DNA of 64,000 nucleotides from Psychrobacter namhaensis (GTDB lineage Bacteria; Pseudomonadota; Gammaproteobacteria; Pseudomonadales; Moraxellaceae), in assembly GCF_016107545.1 (NCBI RefSeq), contig NZ_JABASS010000013.1:18924-82923 (forward strand), written 5' to 3'. The notes under the pieces are model-generated. The model was given only the letters and a program-made list of their open reading frames with translations. It did not search any database and was not told where the DNA came from. The first letter of the stretch is position 1, and the number at the start of each line of letters is the position of its first letter. The translations under genes and the position numbers were made by a program. Below, in pieces: positions 18,463 to 28,443 of this stretch.

Positions 18463-18924
18463 TTAGTTGCTATCAGTTTTGGTAATGATGAAGTGATATA
18501 TTGTATCGAAACGCTGTGATGGTACGCTATCATCTGGCGGTGGATTAGTGACCCTATGAAGGCTCAGTAATAGCTGGTTTGCTGTGTCTGTTTGCTGGCT
18601 TTGACGACAAAAAGCCGTGATATCCGCTTGCGAATTGGCATCAGTGGCGACCACGTATAACGACTCGCCACTGGTGACATCGCGTAGCGCGACTTTGGTT
18701 TTTAACAGCGGCATGGGACAAGCAAGTCCGCGGCCATCGACGAAACGCACAATATTAAGCGTAGATTGCTCTTCTTCTGTTTTGCTACTTGCAGTTGCCG
18801 CATCATTCGCTGGCAACAAGGTTAACAAGGCATCCACCGCTTGTTGCTCAGCGCCAGACAAGGTCGCTGATAAATTTATCGAGTAAGGTGCGTATGTGAG
18901 GGTGGGCTGACTATCAGCAGACAT
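18463..18924 (-). CDS. TusA/SirA-like sulfurtransferase-family protein
   Basis: The core VDGRGLACPMPLLKTKVALRDVTSGESLYVVATDANSQADITAFCRQ, in the middle of the protein, is a TusA-family domain with the Cys-Pro active-site motif (ACPMP). TusA proteins relay persulfide sulfur for tRNA thiolation and related pathways. This one has an N-terminal extension of about 65 residues and a C-terminal tail absent from E. coli TusA, so it may be a family relative with another role. The ATG at 18924 has AAGGTATATCTT upstream and is preferred to 18993. It lies upstream of rpoH on the same strand. Confidence 0.85.
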   Translation of the reverse strand: MSADSQPTLTYAPYSINLSATLSGAEQQAVDALLTLLPANDAATASSKTEEEQSTLNIVRFVDGRGLACPMPLLKTKVALRDVTSGESLYVVATDANSQADITAFCRQSQQTDTANQLLLSLHRVTNPPPDDSVPSQRFDTIYHFIITKTDSN

Positions 18925-19200
18925 AAGATATACCTTATAAACATCAAATTTTTGGTTGGTAATATTGTTTTTATTATCAGTAGGTGGCGTCAAAATCTCG
19001 TTATTTAGTTTTTTGTACTAATCAGCTGTTACTTTATAGCGAGTCAAACCTATCGTTGTAGACGCTTATTATATCAAATAGCCAGTAGGTAATTGCAGTT
19101 GAATATAGTCAACGTCATGTTCGATTCTCTAGAATCACATAACGATGTTTCACAACAGTGACGGGCTACTTGGTTATTGGTAGTCAAACGCTTACTAGAA

Positions 19201-19229
19201 TTGACCTTATATACATAAGCTCGTATAGT
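19201..19229 (+). promoter_or_regulatory. Sigma-70 promoter for the M48 protease gene
   Basis: TTGACC at 19201-19206, a 17-bp spacer, then TATAGT at 19224-19229. Transcription would begin about 40 bp before the TTG start at 19277. Confidence 0.7.
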
Positions 19230-19276
19230 CAAAAAGACGTTGTCTTCACTCACTTGTACTTGTATAGGATAAGCAC

Positions 19277-20986
19277 TTGTCCCACTCTAATAGACAGTCG
19301 ATGCTTGATAGGGCGACCATGAAGCAGTTGAATACAGGCAAGACAGCCAAGCGTACGCTGGAGGTGATATCGCCCTTCTATTCGCAAAAAAGAATGGGCG
19401 GCGCTATCTCAGTAGTACGCGCTCTTAAACTGGTGGTTTCAGCTACGCTGCTGGCGGTGACCACCGCTGCTAACAGTAATGACAGTAGCAATAGTAATAG
19501 CCAAGCGGCGCCATTCGCCTACAGCTCGTGGCAATCCCAAAACCCAGAAGAGTTGAGTTTACCCAATTTGCGCGGGCAGGGGTTAAGCTTTGCTGAGCAG
19601 TATCAAAACAAACTGCTTGGCGAGTGGTCGCTCCGAAACGTCAATGGGCGCATCAAGATGGAGCATGACCCATGGATTCATGAAACCGTGAAAGACATGA
19701 CGTGGCGGCTAAATGCACAAGCACGGCAACAAGCACCAATAGGTTTGGTTATTATTGACAGTCCGAGTATCAATGCCTTTGCAGCCCCAGGCGGCGTCAT
19801 TGGTCTCAATACAGGGACGATCTTGGCCGCCAGTAGCATGGATGAGCTTGCCAGTGTCGTGGCGCATGAGGTCGCTCACATCAGCCAACATCACTATGAG
19901 AATGGGGCAGATGAACGTAAAAAAGCATTACTGATGCAGATAGGCGGTATGCTGGCCGCGATTGCAGCGTCAGCTGTCGATAGTGATGCGGCGGCGGCGG
20001 TAATGATGGGAAGCCAAACCGCAACGATGAACAGTAGTATGGCTTTTAGTCGTAGCAATGAGCGTGAGGCGGATCGAGTAGGGATGCAAATCATGACCCA
20101 AGCGGGTTATGACCCAAGAGCCATGCCACGGTTTTTTGCCACGATGAATCAACAAAGCCAGCTCAATCAAGTGGAGAAACGGTTTTTACCAAGCTTTGTA
20201 CGGTCGCATCCACTCAGTAATGAGCGACTGAGTGAGTCACAAAGTCGCGCGCAGCACTACCCCTCATTATCACTAAACCAGCAGCAACGTTATCAGACGT
20301 TATTTGATCTGCTTTATTGGCGCGTACAAAGTACGGGTCAGCACGCCTCTGAGACAGTATTAACGACCGCTGCGAAAAATAGCGTTGGTGCCAAACTGGC
20401 CTTGATGCACTGGTATGGTGAGCAGCAACGCTTTGAAGACGCCGAGGAGATATTGGCTGAGATTAAAGCGTGGCCAGCGGCGCGGCGTCAGGGATTAGAG
20501 CCCTTGCTATCGATTACTCACAGTCAGATTTTAAGTGAACAAGGCAAGTGGTCACAGGCCGCTGATATTTTAGAGAGCCAGCAGCGCCTGTATCCTGAGC
20601 GTCGTGACCTGCGCCTTTATTTGGCGGAAGCACTCACCAATAGTAACCAACCTGTGAAAGCGCAAGCGTTGCTCAAACCGTTGACTGAGCAGCAATCAAG
20701 CGATCGTTACGCGTGGCAGAGTCTACAACTGGCCAATGAAAAGCTTGCCAAAACCACGACATCACCGCAATTGGCCAAGATTGCGACCATCAACGCATTA
20801 CGCTATCGCAGTCATGATCAGCTATGGAGTGGTCGTTTTGATCGTGCGCTTACCTCACTCACCCAAGCCAAACAACTGACGGAAAAAATGCAAAATACCG
20901 CACAAGCCAGCAGCGCCCGTCCGCTATTAGCCAATATTAATGCAGAAATAAAAGCGGTAAAAACCGCCAAAGACTTTGAGCCTTAG
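19277..20986 (+). CDS. M48 family metalloprotease with TPR repeats (BepA/YfgC-like)
   Basis: The protein is up to 569 residues. A hydrophobic signal-anchor lies near residues 47-66. The M48 zinc motif HEVAH is at about residues 197-201, with the third ligand in NEREADRVG about 60 residues later. The C-terminal third contains TPR-like helices (EQGKWSQAADILESQQRLYPERRDLRLYLAEAL). This is the layout of BepA, a periplasmic protease and chaperone for outer-membrane protein assembly. The start is uncertain: TTG at 19277 fits the promoter and a GGAT, but ATG codons at 19301 and 19319 are alternatives. The gene has a good promoter at 19201. Confidence 0.9.
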   Translation: MSHSNRQSMLDRATMKQLNTGKTAKRTLEVISPFYSQKRMGGAISVVRALKLVVSATLLAVTTAANSNDSSNSNSQAAPFAYSSWQSQNPEELSLPNLRGQGLSFAEQYQNKLLGEWSLRNVNGRIKMEHDPWIHETVKDMTWRLNAQARQQAPIGLVIIDSPSINAFAAPGGVIGLNTGTILAASSMDELASVVAHEVAHISQHHYENGADERKKALLMQIGGMLAAIAASAVDSDAAAAVMMGSQTATMNSSMAFSRSNEREADRVGMQIMTQAGYDPRAMPRFFATMNQQSQLNQVEKRFLPSFVRSHPLSNERLSESQSRAQHYPSLSLNQQQRYQTLFDLLYWRVQSTGQHASETVLTTAAKNSVGAKLALMHWYGEQQRFEDAEEILAEIKAWPAARRQGLEPLLSITHSQILSEQGKWSQAADILESQQRLYPERRDLRLYLAEALTNSNQPVKAQALLKPLTEQQSSDRYAWQSLQLANEKLAKTTTSPQLAKIATINALRYRSHDQLWSGRFDRALTSLTQAKQLTEKMQNTAQASSARPLLANINAEIKAVKTAKDFEP

Positions 20987-21115
20987 GCGGTTGTTTTTTA
21001 CGATAGGTGATGGTTTTTATGACAGACGGTTGCTTTTTTTGATAGGCGATTGGTTGTAAAGCATTGTCTTAAGTGGTGGCGATCGATGCAGCATTTATGA
21101 TGCCACAAACAACGA

Positions 21116-21565
21116 TTAGCCCTGTAGCGCCTCTTTAACCAGTTTAGAGATTAACGCAGGATCCGCACGGCCAGCGGTTTTGGTCTTTAGCACACCCATC
21201 ACGCTACCCATGTCACGCATTGAGGTCGCACCCTGCTCAGCGATCTCAGCGTTGACTAACGCACTAATTTCATCATCACTCATTTGTTTTGGCATAAATT
21301 CATTAATGATATCAATCTCAAACTGCTCTTTGGTCGCTAAGTCATCACGGCCATTTTCTGTAAAAATAGTGAGCGACTCTTGACGCTGTTTTAGCTGCTT
21401 TTGTAATACTTCTAGTACTTGGGCATCATCAAGTTCTGTTTGACGGTCAATCTCAATTTGTTTGACGACCGATTGCACATTGCGCAAGACTTTAACCCGC
21501 TCAAGCTCACGAGCTTTCATAGAAGTTTTAATATTGTCTGATAAAGTCTGTTTGAGTTGGCTCAC
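21116..21565 (-). CDS. GatB/YqeY domain-containing protein
   Basis: The 149-residue protein is a free-standing YqeY domain: LSDNIKTSMKARELERVKVLRNVQSVVKQIEIDR at the start, then LEVLQKQLKQRQESLTIF, EFMPKQMSDDEI, and GSVMGVLKTKTAGRADPALISKLVKEAL. The domain resembles the tRNA-binding tail of GatB, and its own role is unclear. The start codon is GTG, supported by AAGGATAATAACC upstream. It lies downstream of rpsU, a widely conserved pairing (rpsU-yqeY), though a terminator separates them here. Confidence 0.93.
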   Translation of the reverse strand: MSQLKQTLSDNIKTSMKARELERVKVLRNVQSVVKQIEIDRQTELDDAQVLEVLQKQLKQRQESLTIFTENGRDDLATKEQFEIDIINEFMPKQMSDDEISALVNAEIAEQGATSMRDMGSVMGVLKTKTAGRADPALISKLVKEALQG

Positions 21566-21689
21566 GGTTATTATCCTTGTACGTTAAGTTTTATGGGTGA
21601 AACGCTATTCGTTCAATGTTAAGGTGAAAGCCTGCTGATGCGGACTCTCATAAAAGCATGTGTCAGCAATAATAAAAATTGTAGCATAA

Positions 21690-21726
21690 AAAACGCCACT
21701 GATATCGATGGATAACAGTGGCGTTA
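21690..21726 (-). terminator. Rho-independent terminator after rpsU
   Basis: AACGCCACTG and CAGTGGCGTT form a 10-bp stem; on the minus strand it is followed by a run of T. It ends most rpsU transcripts before the YqeY gene. Confidence 0.88.
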
Positions 21727-21761
21727 ATGTAGCGCTTGTACTTAACTAATCGTATTATCGA

Positions 21762-21977
21762 TTAGTACATACGAGTGGTACGAATAGTTTCGCGTTGTAA
21801 CTTTTTCTTATAACGCTTTACAGCAGCTGCTTTTTTACGCTTACGTACTTGCGTTGGTTTTTCATAAAACTCACGCTTACGTACGTCTGATAATACACCA
21901 GCTTTTTCACAAGCGCGCTTGAAACGACGGATAGCGATATCAACTGGTTCGTTTTCTTTAACCTTAACTGCAGGCAT
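21762..21977 (-). CDS. rpsU: 30S ribosomal protein S21
   Basis: The 71-residue, highly basic protein matches S21 along its length: [56 protein letters not shown]21 is a small-subunit protein near the mRNA exit region and helps initiation. GAGGAGTCTTC precedes the ATG. As in many proteobacteria it is in the tsaD neighbourhood, on the opposite strand. Confidence 0.98.
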
Positions 21978-22428
21978 GAAGACTCCTCGATTAGGATGAG
22001 ATACAAAGGCATTAGTTTGGCTGTGTATTAGTATTTAGCCGTAATATCTCAAGATTACTGGCATCAGCTCAAACTAGGATAATATTGCGCAGGAGCACAA
22101 GGGCAGGTATTTTAATAAAAAATATCAACAAAGTCAATGCTTTTAGCGCATTAATCCCTATTTATCATTAAGTTGCAGAGTGCCACAGAAACTCATCACA
22201 TCATGAAATAGACGTGTTGACAGGCAGGCGCTACTGATAAGCGTGTTTCAAATTTATGGGGCAGCAATGTAATAAAAGCGGTAGCACAATGACCCAAAAA
22301 GCGCTGTATGGTGTGAATAAAAAATCCCTACTGTCTATAACGGTTTGGGCGGAGATTATGCTATGATAATTTGTATGGAATACTAAGCATATTACCCGTT
22401 TTATAGGCATTTTATTGAGGATGTTGGA
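21978..22428. other. Intergenic region upstream of rpsU and the lipoprotein gene
   Basis: This 451-bp divergent spacer should hold the promoters of rpsU (minus) and of the 22429 gene (plus). I see no RNA gene or repeat and no promoter I would defend. Confidence 0.45.
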
Positions 22429-22809
22429 ATGAGAAAAACAGTACTAAACACGGCGTTAAGCACAGCATTTATCGTCGCTTTGGGTGTGAGCGTTAGCGCT
22501 TGTGGTGGCGAAAACGAGCACGACTCACACGAAGTATTGGCAAAAGATCGCGTTGATGAAGCTGCGGCACTGGCTATCAAAAATGCGCCGCCAGCTGAAG
22601 ACATAGATTTTCCAGAAACAGCTCCGATGCCAGCTGCTGAAGCAGATGCCGCAGCAACGGCCGAAACAGCGACGACTGATGCAACAACTGAAGCGGAAAC
22701 GACTGGCGCTGATATGACAGAAACGGCTGCTACTGACGATGCGGGTGCGGCGGGTGCAGGTTCTGACAGTGCCGAGACGGCAGCTACTAGTAGTGCGGCG
22801 CCTCAATAA
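22429..22809 (+). CDS. Ala/Thr/Glu-rich putative lipoprotein
   Basis: I do not recognise a domain. The 126-residue product has a signal of about 25 residues ending in the lipobox VSAC, a short middle (GGENEHDSHEVLAKDRVDEAAAL) and then about 65 residues of low-complexity A/T/E/D sequence without hydrophobic residues. It is probably anchored in the outer membrane with a disordered tail. GAGGATGTTGGA precedes the ATG. The next gene also encodes a lipoprotein with an A/E/T/V-rich stretch, so the two may act together or share ancestry in the linker. Confidence 0.75.
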   Translation: MRKTVLNTALSTAFIVALGVSVSACGGENEHDSHEVLAKDRVDEAAALAIKNAPPAEDIDFPETAPMPAAEADAAATAETATTDATTEAETTGADMTETAATDDAGAAGAGSDSAETAATSSAAPQ

Positions 22810-22934
22810 GCGCTTGCTGGCTGAATAAGTCGTAGTTAACGGTGGTTAGCGCTGGCAAGTGGTAGGTAAGAGTGATGAGGTTCTATACTGTCATGAGCCG
22901 CCATCCCCATGAAATATCGAGTAGAGGTGTGATC

Positions 22935-23468
22935 ATGAAGTATAAACAACAGCGTGTGAATAAACTTACTTTATCTGCTATTGGTGTCAGCGCCCTGTTG
23001 GTGCTAAGTGCTTGCAGTAGTGACAACGAAGCGGTGGAGGAAACTGCTGTGGTCAATGAGCCTGCCGAAACCACCGCTGTGGTAGAAGAGGTGCCCGTAG
23101 CTGAGGTTGAAGTGGTTACGCCTGAGCCTATCGCTGAGGCCGAATCTACTGAGATAACAGATACTGAGGTAACGGCTACTGACGCAAAGGCTGCGCAAGA
23201 AGTGACTGCTGAGCCTGAAGTCTTGGCCGCTGATGCAGGCGCTAAACTGTATGAGTCAAACTGCAAGGTCTGCCACGAAGCCGGTTTGCTTAATGCGCCA
23301 AAATATGGAGACGCAGCGGCGTGGAGTGCTCGTTTAACCAAAGACAAAGAGACACTGTACATGCACTCGGCTAAAGGCTTTAATAAAATGCCAGCACAAG
23401 CCGTAAATGGTGTCAGCGAAGCGCAAGTAAAAGCCGCTGTTGACTACATGCTAGCGTCAGTAAGCTGA
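22935..23468 (+). CDS. c5-like cytochrome c lipoprotein
   Basis: The protein has a signal ending in the lipobox LSAC, about 75 residues of acidic A/E/V/T-rich linker, and a C-terminal class I cytochrome domain with one heme-binding CKVCH in SNCKVCHEAGLLNAPKYGD, a plausible axial Met in FNKMPAQAVNGVSE, and the closing helix. The cytochrome c5 family carries electrons in the periplasm; this one would be membrane tethered on a flexible linker. I choose the ATG at 22935, with GAGGTG upstream. A strong terminator follows. Confidence 0.88.
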   Translation: MKYKQQRVNKLTLSAIGVSALLVLSACSSDNEAVEETAVVNEPAETTAVVEEVPVAEVEVVTPEPIAEAESTEITDTEVTATDAKAAQEVTAEPEVLAADAGAKLYESNCKVCHEAGLLNAPKYGDAAAWSARLTKDKETLYMHSAKGFNKMPAQAVNGVSEAQVKAAVDYMLASVS

Positions 23469-23512
23469 TACGGTATATATAGAATATATCAGCCATTGAA
23501 ATTTGCTAAAAT

Positions 23513-23547
23513 GACCGTCATTGTGACTGACAATGACGGTTTTTTTA
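23513..23547 (+). terminator. Rho-independent terminator after the cytochrome gene
   Basis: ACCGTCATTGT and ACAATGACGGT pair over 11 bp around a 5-base loop, followed by a T run. Confidence 0.93.
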
Positions 23548-23707
23548 TGCCCGTTTTTTATTGATACCAATCTCAAAAATGTGATGAGCTGAGTCAAACG
23601 CATTTAGCCCACTAAGTGTCGAACTGACATTTTTGCTCCTGCTGCTGACATTTCTTGAAACGTATAAAACAAAAAAACGCGGCAAAAAACGATATAAAGG
23701 CAACAGT

Positions 23708-24757
23708 ATGAAGGTATTAGGTTTAGAGACATCTTGTGATGAGACAGGGTTAGCGATTTTTGATAGTGAGCAAATAGACAGCGACAATCAAGGGCTGCTC
23801 GGGCAAGTGCTGTACTCACAAATAGAGCTGCATGCGCTTTATGGTGGCGTGGTGCCTGAGCTTGCCAGTCGCGACCACATTCGTAAGCTTGTGCCTTTAT
23901 TTAATGAGCTTTTGGCACAATGCGATATCAGTAAGGACGAGATTGATGCCGTCGCTTATACCAAAGGCCCTGGCCTTATTGGTGCCTTGATGACAGGGGC
24001 ATTGTTTGGGCGCAGCTTGGCCTATGGCTTAGGTATCCCAGCGATTGGTGTCCATCATATGGAAGGGCATCTGCTTGCACCGCTGATGGGCGCCAATCCA
24101 CCAGCGTTCCCTTTTGTCTCGTTATTGGTGTCAGGTGGCCATACATTGCTCATCGCCGCTCGCGGGGTTGGGCAATATGAAATACTGGGGGAATCGATAG
24201 ATGACGCTGCAGGTGAGTGCTTTGACAAAGCCGCCAAAATGCTGAACTTGCCCTATCCTGGTGGCCCTAATATTGCCAAATTGGCCGAAAATGGTGATCC
24301 CAGCGCTTATGATTTACCGCGTCCGATGCTACATCGCGGCTTGGATTTTTCCTTTAGTGGTATGAAAACGGCCGTGCATAACCTGATCAAAGACACTGAA
24401 GGTTCAGGGAGTGGCTCCGACAGTAATCCACAAGTCCGCGCCGATATCGCCGCCAGTTTTCAGCATGCTGTGGTCGACACGCTAGTAAAAAAATGCGTCA
24501 AAGCGTTAAAGCAAGCAGAGATGAGCCGACTGGTGATTGCAGGTGGCGTTAGTGCCAACATCCATTTGCGCGAAACATTAGAAGCCGAGCTTGCCAAGAT
24601 CAATGCCACGGTTCATTATGCGCCGCCTGCTTTATGTACCGACAATGGCGCGATGATTGCCTATGCCGGTTATGAGCGCCTGCAAGCGGGACAGGCTGAT
24701 GATTTGGCGGTCAGCTGCGTGCCGCGTTGGCCCATGACTGAGCTGCCAGCGGTTTAA
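23708..24757 (+). CDS. tsaD: tRNA N6-adenosine threonylcarbamoyltransferase TsaD
   Basis: The 349-residue protein starts [19 protein letters not shown] and contains the metal-binding [52 protein letters not shown], and [11 protein letters not shown] with a late [11 protein letters not shown]. It transfers threonylcarbamoyl to A37 of ANN-decoding tRNAs, working with TsaB, TsaE and TsaC. The ATG at 23708 has AAAGGCAACAG upstream; upstream in-frame codons are unconserved. It is opposite rpsU, a common neighbourhood. Confidence 0.97.
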   Translation: MKVLGLETSCDETGLAIFDSEQIDSDNQGLLGQVLYSQIELHALYGGVVPELASRDHIRKLVPLFNELLAQCDISKDEIDAVAYTKGPGLIGALMTGALFGRSLAYGLGIPAIGVHHMEGHLLAPLMGANPPAFPFVSLLVSGGHTLLIAARGVGQYEILGESIDDAAGECFDKAAKMLNLPYPGGPNIAKLAENGDPSAYDLPRPMLHRGLDFSFSGMKTAVHNLIKDTEGSGSGSDSNPQVRADIAASFQHAVVDTLVKKCVKALKQAEMSRLVIAGGVSANIHLRETLEAELAKINATVHYAPPALCTDNGAMIAYAGYERLQAGQADDLAVSCVPRWPMTELPAV

Positions 24758-24812
24758 TGGCTTGTTGCTTGAACATGTATCCATTAACATCTCGCTAACG
24801 TAAGGATCGTTT

Positions 24813-25184
24813 ATGCAGTGGTTCGCCATTGGTTTAGGAGCAGCGTTTGGTGCCTGCCTGCGCGCGTGGCTATCACGTTTTAATCCTGTGCACAGTTGGA
24901 TACCACTTGGCACCTTGGGAGCCAATATCTTGGGTGGACTACTGATCGGACTGGCATTGGTGTGGTTTGAGCGTATGGGAAGTGGTCTGTCTGACAATGT
25001 ACGCGTGTTTGTGATTACCGGTTTTTTGGGCGGACTGACCACCTTTAGCACGTTCAGCGCAGAGGTATTTGGTTTTATTCATGATGGACGACTGCTGGCA
25101 GGGTTAGCGCTGATAGGGCTGCATGTTGGACTGACATTACTGGCGACGGCGCTTGGTTTTTACTTTTTTAAGCTGGTTTTGTAG
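24813..25184 (+). CDS. crcB: Fluoride ion channel CrcB/Fluc
   Basis: The 123-residue protein has four membrane helices and the Fluc signature: [12 protein letters not shown] at the start, [15 protein letters not shown], and [21 protein letters not shown], whose Phe and Thr residues line the fluoride path. The dimer exports fluoride across the inner membrane. AAGGATCGTTT precedes the ATG. It follows tsaD by 55 bp, too short a leader for a fluoride riboswitch. Confidence 0.95.
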   Translation: MQWFAIGLGAAFGACLRAWLSRFNPVHSWIPLGTLGANILGGLLIGLALVWFERMGSGLSDNVRVFVITGFLGGLTTFSTFSAEVFGFIHDGRLLAGLALIGLHVGLTLLATALGFYFFKLVL

Positions 25185-25206
25185 CCTTTGATAGAATTAT
25201 TTACTT

Positions 25207-25292
25207 AGTAGTCTGATTTAAGTAGTTCCTTTATAGCAGTCTATTTTAAGTGGTCTATTTTTTTCTTATTAGGTCTGTTTGAGTGGTTCCCT
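25207..25292. repeat. Three degenerate direct repeats
   Basis: Units beginning at about 25207, 25236 and 25270 share a pattern like AGTCTGATTTAAGTAGTTCC, with a period near 30 bp and several mismatches. They lie between crcB and cueR, at the left edge of the metal island. Role unknown. Confidence 0.45.
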
Positions 25293-25357
25293 TGAGGTAT
25301 ACATTTCTAGACTATTGCATTGATAAGAAAGATAGGTAAGACTACATGTAATTTACT

Positions 25358-25750
25358 TTATTTGCCCTGTTCAAGATCTTCTAATATGGCACAATCTGCA
25401 TTTTTATCACCTGAGCAATGATCAGCAGATATCTGTAACACGCTTACTATATCTTGCAATTGAGCTATTTTTTGGTTTAAGACTTCTATATGGGTCAGTG
25501 TCAATTGTTTGACATCAGCACTCTGCCGATCTGTGTTTTTCCGCAAATCAAGCAACTCTTTCATCTGTTTAGAGGAAAAACCTAAATCACGAGCCTGTCT
25601 CAAAAAGCATAAGTCTTTTATATCTTGTTTAGAATAGATTCGATATCCTGAATTTGAGCGTTTTGCGGCATCAAGCAACCCGATCTGTTCATAATAGCGG
25701 ATCATTTTGGGAGAGATTCCTGATTGCTCTGACGCTTGACCGATATTCAT
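25358..25750 (-). CDS. cueR: Copper-responsive MerR-family regulator CueR
   Basis: The 130-residue protein has the MerR winged-helix (MNIGQASEQSGISPKMIRYYEQIGLL), a dimerisation helix, and a C-terminal metal loop with Cys112 and Cys120 (HCSGDKNADCAIL), the exact spacing of the Cu(I)-binding cysteines of CueR. It activates promoters with overlong spacers by untwisting DNA. CAGGAGGAAAG precedes the ATG. It follows copA on the minus strand after 65 bp, so it may be partly autoregulated from the copA promoter. Confidence 0.95.
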   Translation of the reverse strand: MNIGQASEQSGISPKMIRYYEQIGLLDAAKRSNSGYRIYSKQDIKDLCFLRQARDLGFSSKQMKELLDLRKNTDRQSADVKQLTLTHIEVLNQKIAQLQDIVSVLQISADHCSGDKNADCAILEDLEQGK

Positions 25751-25815
25751 AACTTTCCTCCTGATATAAAAAGGGTTGAAGCCAAACTACCACTTTAACC
25801 CTATCTTAATACAAT

Positions 25816-28293
25816 CTATGCTTTAATCGTTGGCACCTGAAAATACTTTAAGCGTAAGGCATTACCTAGCACAAAAACAGAGGATAGCGCCATTGCTCCT
25901 GCTGCAAAAATGGGTGACAACAAAATTCCAAACGCTGGATACAGAACGCCTGCGGCAATTGGAATTAGAGCAATGTTATAGAAAAATGCCCAAAATAGAT
26001 TTTGTCGAATATTTTTGATGGTGGCCTTACTTAAAGCAATCGCATTAGGAACCCCTTGTAGACTACCTGACATCAACACCACATCTGCTGCCTCAATCGC
26101 CACATCTGTCCCTGTCCCAATTGCGAGTCCGACATCAGCTTGAGCAAGAGCGGGTGCATCATTAATACCATCACCAACAAAAGCCACTCGTCCATATTGT
26201 TGTTGCAGTTGACGTATCGCATCTACTTTTCCATCAGGCAACACTTCTGCGACCACTTGATCAATATTTAGTTTTGCTGCAATCGCTTGCGCAGTATGGC
26301 GATTGTCGCCTGTAATCATGGCTACTTTTAAGCCCAATTGATGTAAACCTGCAATAGCGGTATAAGTGGTGTCTTTAATAGGGTCTGCAACGGCAATAAT
26401 GGCTGCTAGCTTCTGGTCAATCGCAACATAGAGTGGGGTTTTAGCTTCTTGTCCTAAGTGTGCCGCTTTGTCTTTAAAGGGAGTAACATCAAGTCCTAAT
26501 TGCTGCATATAACGATCAGCACCAATATGAACGGCTTGACCTGCCACTTCCGCTTTGATTCCAAATCCCGTCACAGAGTCAAAAGTAGTAATCGGTAATA
26601 AGCTAATATTTTGTTGCTCAGCTGCCTGAACGATGGCTAAGGCAATGGGGTGTTCAGATTTTGCTTCAACCGATGCCACAATACGCAAGACTTGTTCGTG
26701 TTCAAACCCTTGTTGGACATAAAAATCCGTTAAGGTTGGTTTGCCTTCAGTCAATGTGCCGGTCTTATCGACCGCAATGACTTTAACTTCCTGTAAAGCT
26801 TGTAACGCTTCGCCTTTACGGAATAAGACGCCCATTTCTGCACCGCGACCTGTACCAACCATAATGGAGGTAGGTGTTGCCAATCCCATTGCACAGGGAC
26901 AAGCAATGATTAGGACGGCAACGGCGTTGACGAGAGCAAACGTCAAAGCAGGGTCAGGACCAAAAATAAACCACACAGCAAAAGTCAGAGCCGCTAAGAG
27001 CATGACCATGGGTACAAACCACATAGTGACTTTATCAACCAATGCCTGGATCGGTAATTTAGACCCTTGAGCCTGTTCAACCATGCGAATGATTTGCGCC
27101 AATACCGACGAGTCGCCAATGGCAGTTGCCCGAAAATTCAATGTTCCATTCTGATTGACCGTTCCTCCTACCACTTGATCACCGACTTGTTTTTTGACAG
27201 GAACGGGTTCACCTGTAATCATGGATTCATCAATATAACTTTGACCTTCAATTACTTCACCATCGACTGGAACACGCTCACCGGGACGAATCTCAACAAT
27301 CGTTTCTGTGGTCACCTCTGCAATCGGTACTTCAGTCACTTGCCCATTGTGGTGAACGCGTGCTGTTTTTGCTTGCATACCCACTAGATGTTGAATGGCT
27401 TGAGAGGTACGCCCTTTGGCTTTTGCTTCAAAATAACGCCCTAATAAAATTAAGCTTACAATCACAGCCGCCGCTTCGTAGTAAACATTAACAGTGCCTT
27501 CAGGTAGAACTTCTGGAATAAATGTTGCGACTAGTGAAAAACTATAAGCCGCCAGTGTTCCAACCGCGACCAATGAATTCATATCTGGGGCAAAGCGCCA
27601 TAATGCTGGAATACCTTTTTGGTAAAAACGTCGGCCTGGAAAAATGAGTACCAACGTAGTCAAAACACATTGAATCAGCCAGCTTTGTTGCGTGCCGATA
27701 TTGTCCATGACCCACATATGAAAAGCTGGAATCATATGTGATCCCATTTCTAGAATAAAAACAGGCACGGCTAAAATTAAAGAGATCATTAAATCTCGTT
27801 TCAGCTGTTGCTGTTCTGTGGCTTTTTTATCCTGTTGAACACTCACACTTTGCTCAATCTGCTTAGCTGTGTATCCCGCTTTTTTAACGGCTTGAATCAA
27901 ATCACTACTCTGTACTTGAGCGTTGCCTTGTACCCATGCGCGTTCAGTAGCAAGATTGACGTTTGCTTGTTGTACGCCCTCGATTTTTTTTAAGGCTTTT
28001 TCTACCCGTCCAACGCAGGAAGCACAGGTCATACCTTCTATCGACAGCTCGATCGGCTGAGATGCCAAAACCTTATAACCGGCTCGTTCTACTGCTTTGG
28101 TTACTGCGATAAGGTCTAAAGGTTGAGACGAGGAAATCATGGCTTTTTCAGTCGCAAGATTCACCTCAGCATTTTCAACACCTTCAACTTTTTTTAATGC
28201 TTTTTCCACCCGTCCCACACATGAAGCACAGGTCATACCTTCAATGGGCAATGTTTCATTGTAAAGATAAGACTTACTATTTTCTGAGTTCAT
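25816..28293 (-). CDS. copA: Copper-exporting P1B-type ATPase CopA
   Basis: The 825-residue protein has two N-terminal HMA domains, each with GMTCASC (Cys pairs near residues 22/25 and 90/93), eight expected membrane helices, the Cu(I) motif CPC in [13 protein letters not shown], the phosphorylated Asp in [13 protein letters not shown], the HP motif in SEHPIA, and [10 protein letters not shown]. It pumps Cu(I) to the periplasm. The ATG at 28293 has AGAGGATGTT upstream and is preferred over 28314. It is transcribed away from copZ and toward cueR. Base use is more AT-rich in feel than the neighbouring housekeeping genes, in line with acquisition. Confidence 0.96.
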   Translation of the reverse strand: MNSENSKSYLYNETLPIEGMTCASCVGRVEKALKKVEGVENAEVNLATEKAMISSSQPLDLIAVTKAVERAGYKVLASQPIELSIEGMTCASCVGRVEKALKKIEGVQQANVNLATERAWVQGNAQVQSSDLIQAVKKAGYTAKQIEQSVSVQQDKKATEQQQLKRDLMISLILAVPVFILEMGSHMIPAFHMWVMDNIGTQQSWLIQCVLTTLVLIFPGRRFYQKGIPALWRFAPDMNSLVAVGTLAAYSFSLVATFIPEVLPEGTVNVYYEAAAVIVSLILLGRYFEAKAKGRTSQAIQHLVGMQAKTARVHHNGQVTEVPIAEVTTETIVEIRPGERVPVDGEVIEGQSYIDESMITGEPVPVKKQVGDQVVGGTVNQNGTLNFRATAIGDSSVLAQIIRMVEQAQGSKLPIQALVDKVTMWFVPMVMLLAALTFAVWFIFGPDPALTFALVNAVAVLIIACPCAMGLATPTSIMVGTGRGAEMGVLFRKGEALQALQEVKVIAVDKTGTLTEGKPTLTDFYVQQGFEHEQVLRIVASVEAKSEHPIALAIVQAAEQQNISLLPITTFDSVTGFGIKAEVAGQAVHIGADRYMQQLGLDVTPFKDKAAHLGQEAKTPLYVAIDQKLAAIIAVADPIKDTTYTAIAGLHQLGLKVAMITGDNRHTAQAIAAKLNIDQVVAEVLPDGKVDAIRQLQQQYGRVAFVGDGINDAPALAQADVGLAIGTGTDVAIEAADVVLMSGSLQGVPNAIALSKATIKNIRQNLFWAFFYNIALIPIAAGVLYPAFGILLSPIFAAGAMALSSVFVLGNALRLKYFQVPTIKA

Positions 28294-28326
28294 AACATCC
28301 TCTATCATGTTCAATCTGTTATCAAC

Positions 28327-28357
28327 AGCATATAGGTTGACATAATGGTAAGGTCAA
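28327..28357 (-). promoter_or_regulatory. CueR-type promoter of copA (19-bp spacer)
   Basis: On the minus strand TTGACC (28352-28357), a 19-bp spacer containing the operator core ACCTTACCATTATGTCAAC, and TATGCT (28327-28332). The 19-bp spacer is the mark of MerR-family activated promoters. Confidence 0.88.
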
Positions 28358-28378
28358 GCTTGTTTTTTAAAAATGTGT

Positions 28379-28409
28379 TTGACCTTACCATCATGACAAA
28401 GCGTAAGCT
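28379..28409 (+). promoter_or_regulatory. CueR-type promoter of copZ (19-bp spacer)
   Basis: TTGACC (28379-28384), a 19-bp spacer beginning TTACCATCATGACAAAG, and TAAGCT (28404-28409). It is a near mirror image of the copA promoter 22 bp away and should respond to the same regulator. Confidence 0.88.
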
Positions 28410-28443
28410 TAGTGATGAAATAAAACTTATTTGGAGAAAGATT

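Noticed and set aside
24758..24812. Fluoride riboswitch upstream of crcB
   Set aside because: The leader is only 55 bp and lacks the conserved pseudoknot sequence.
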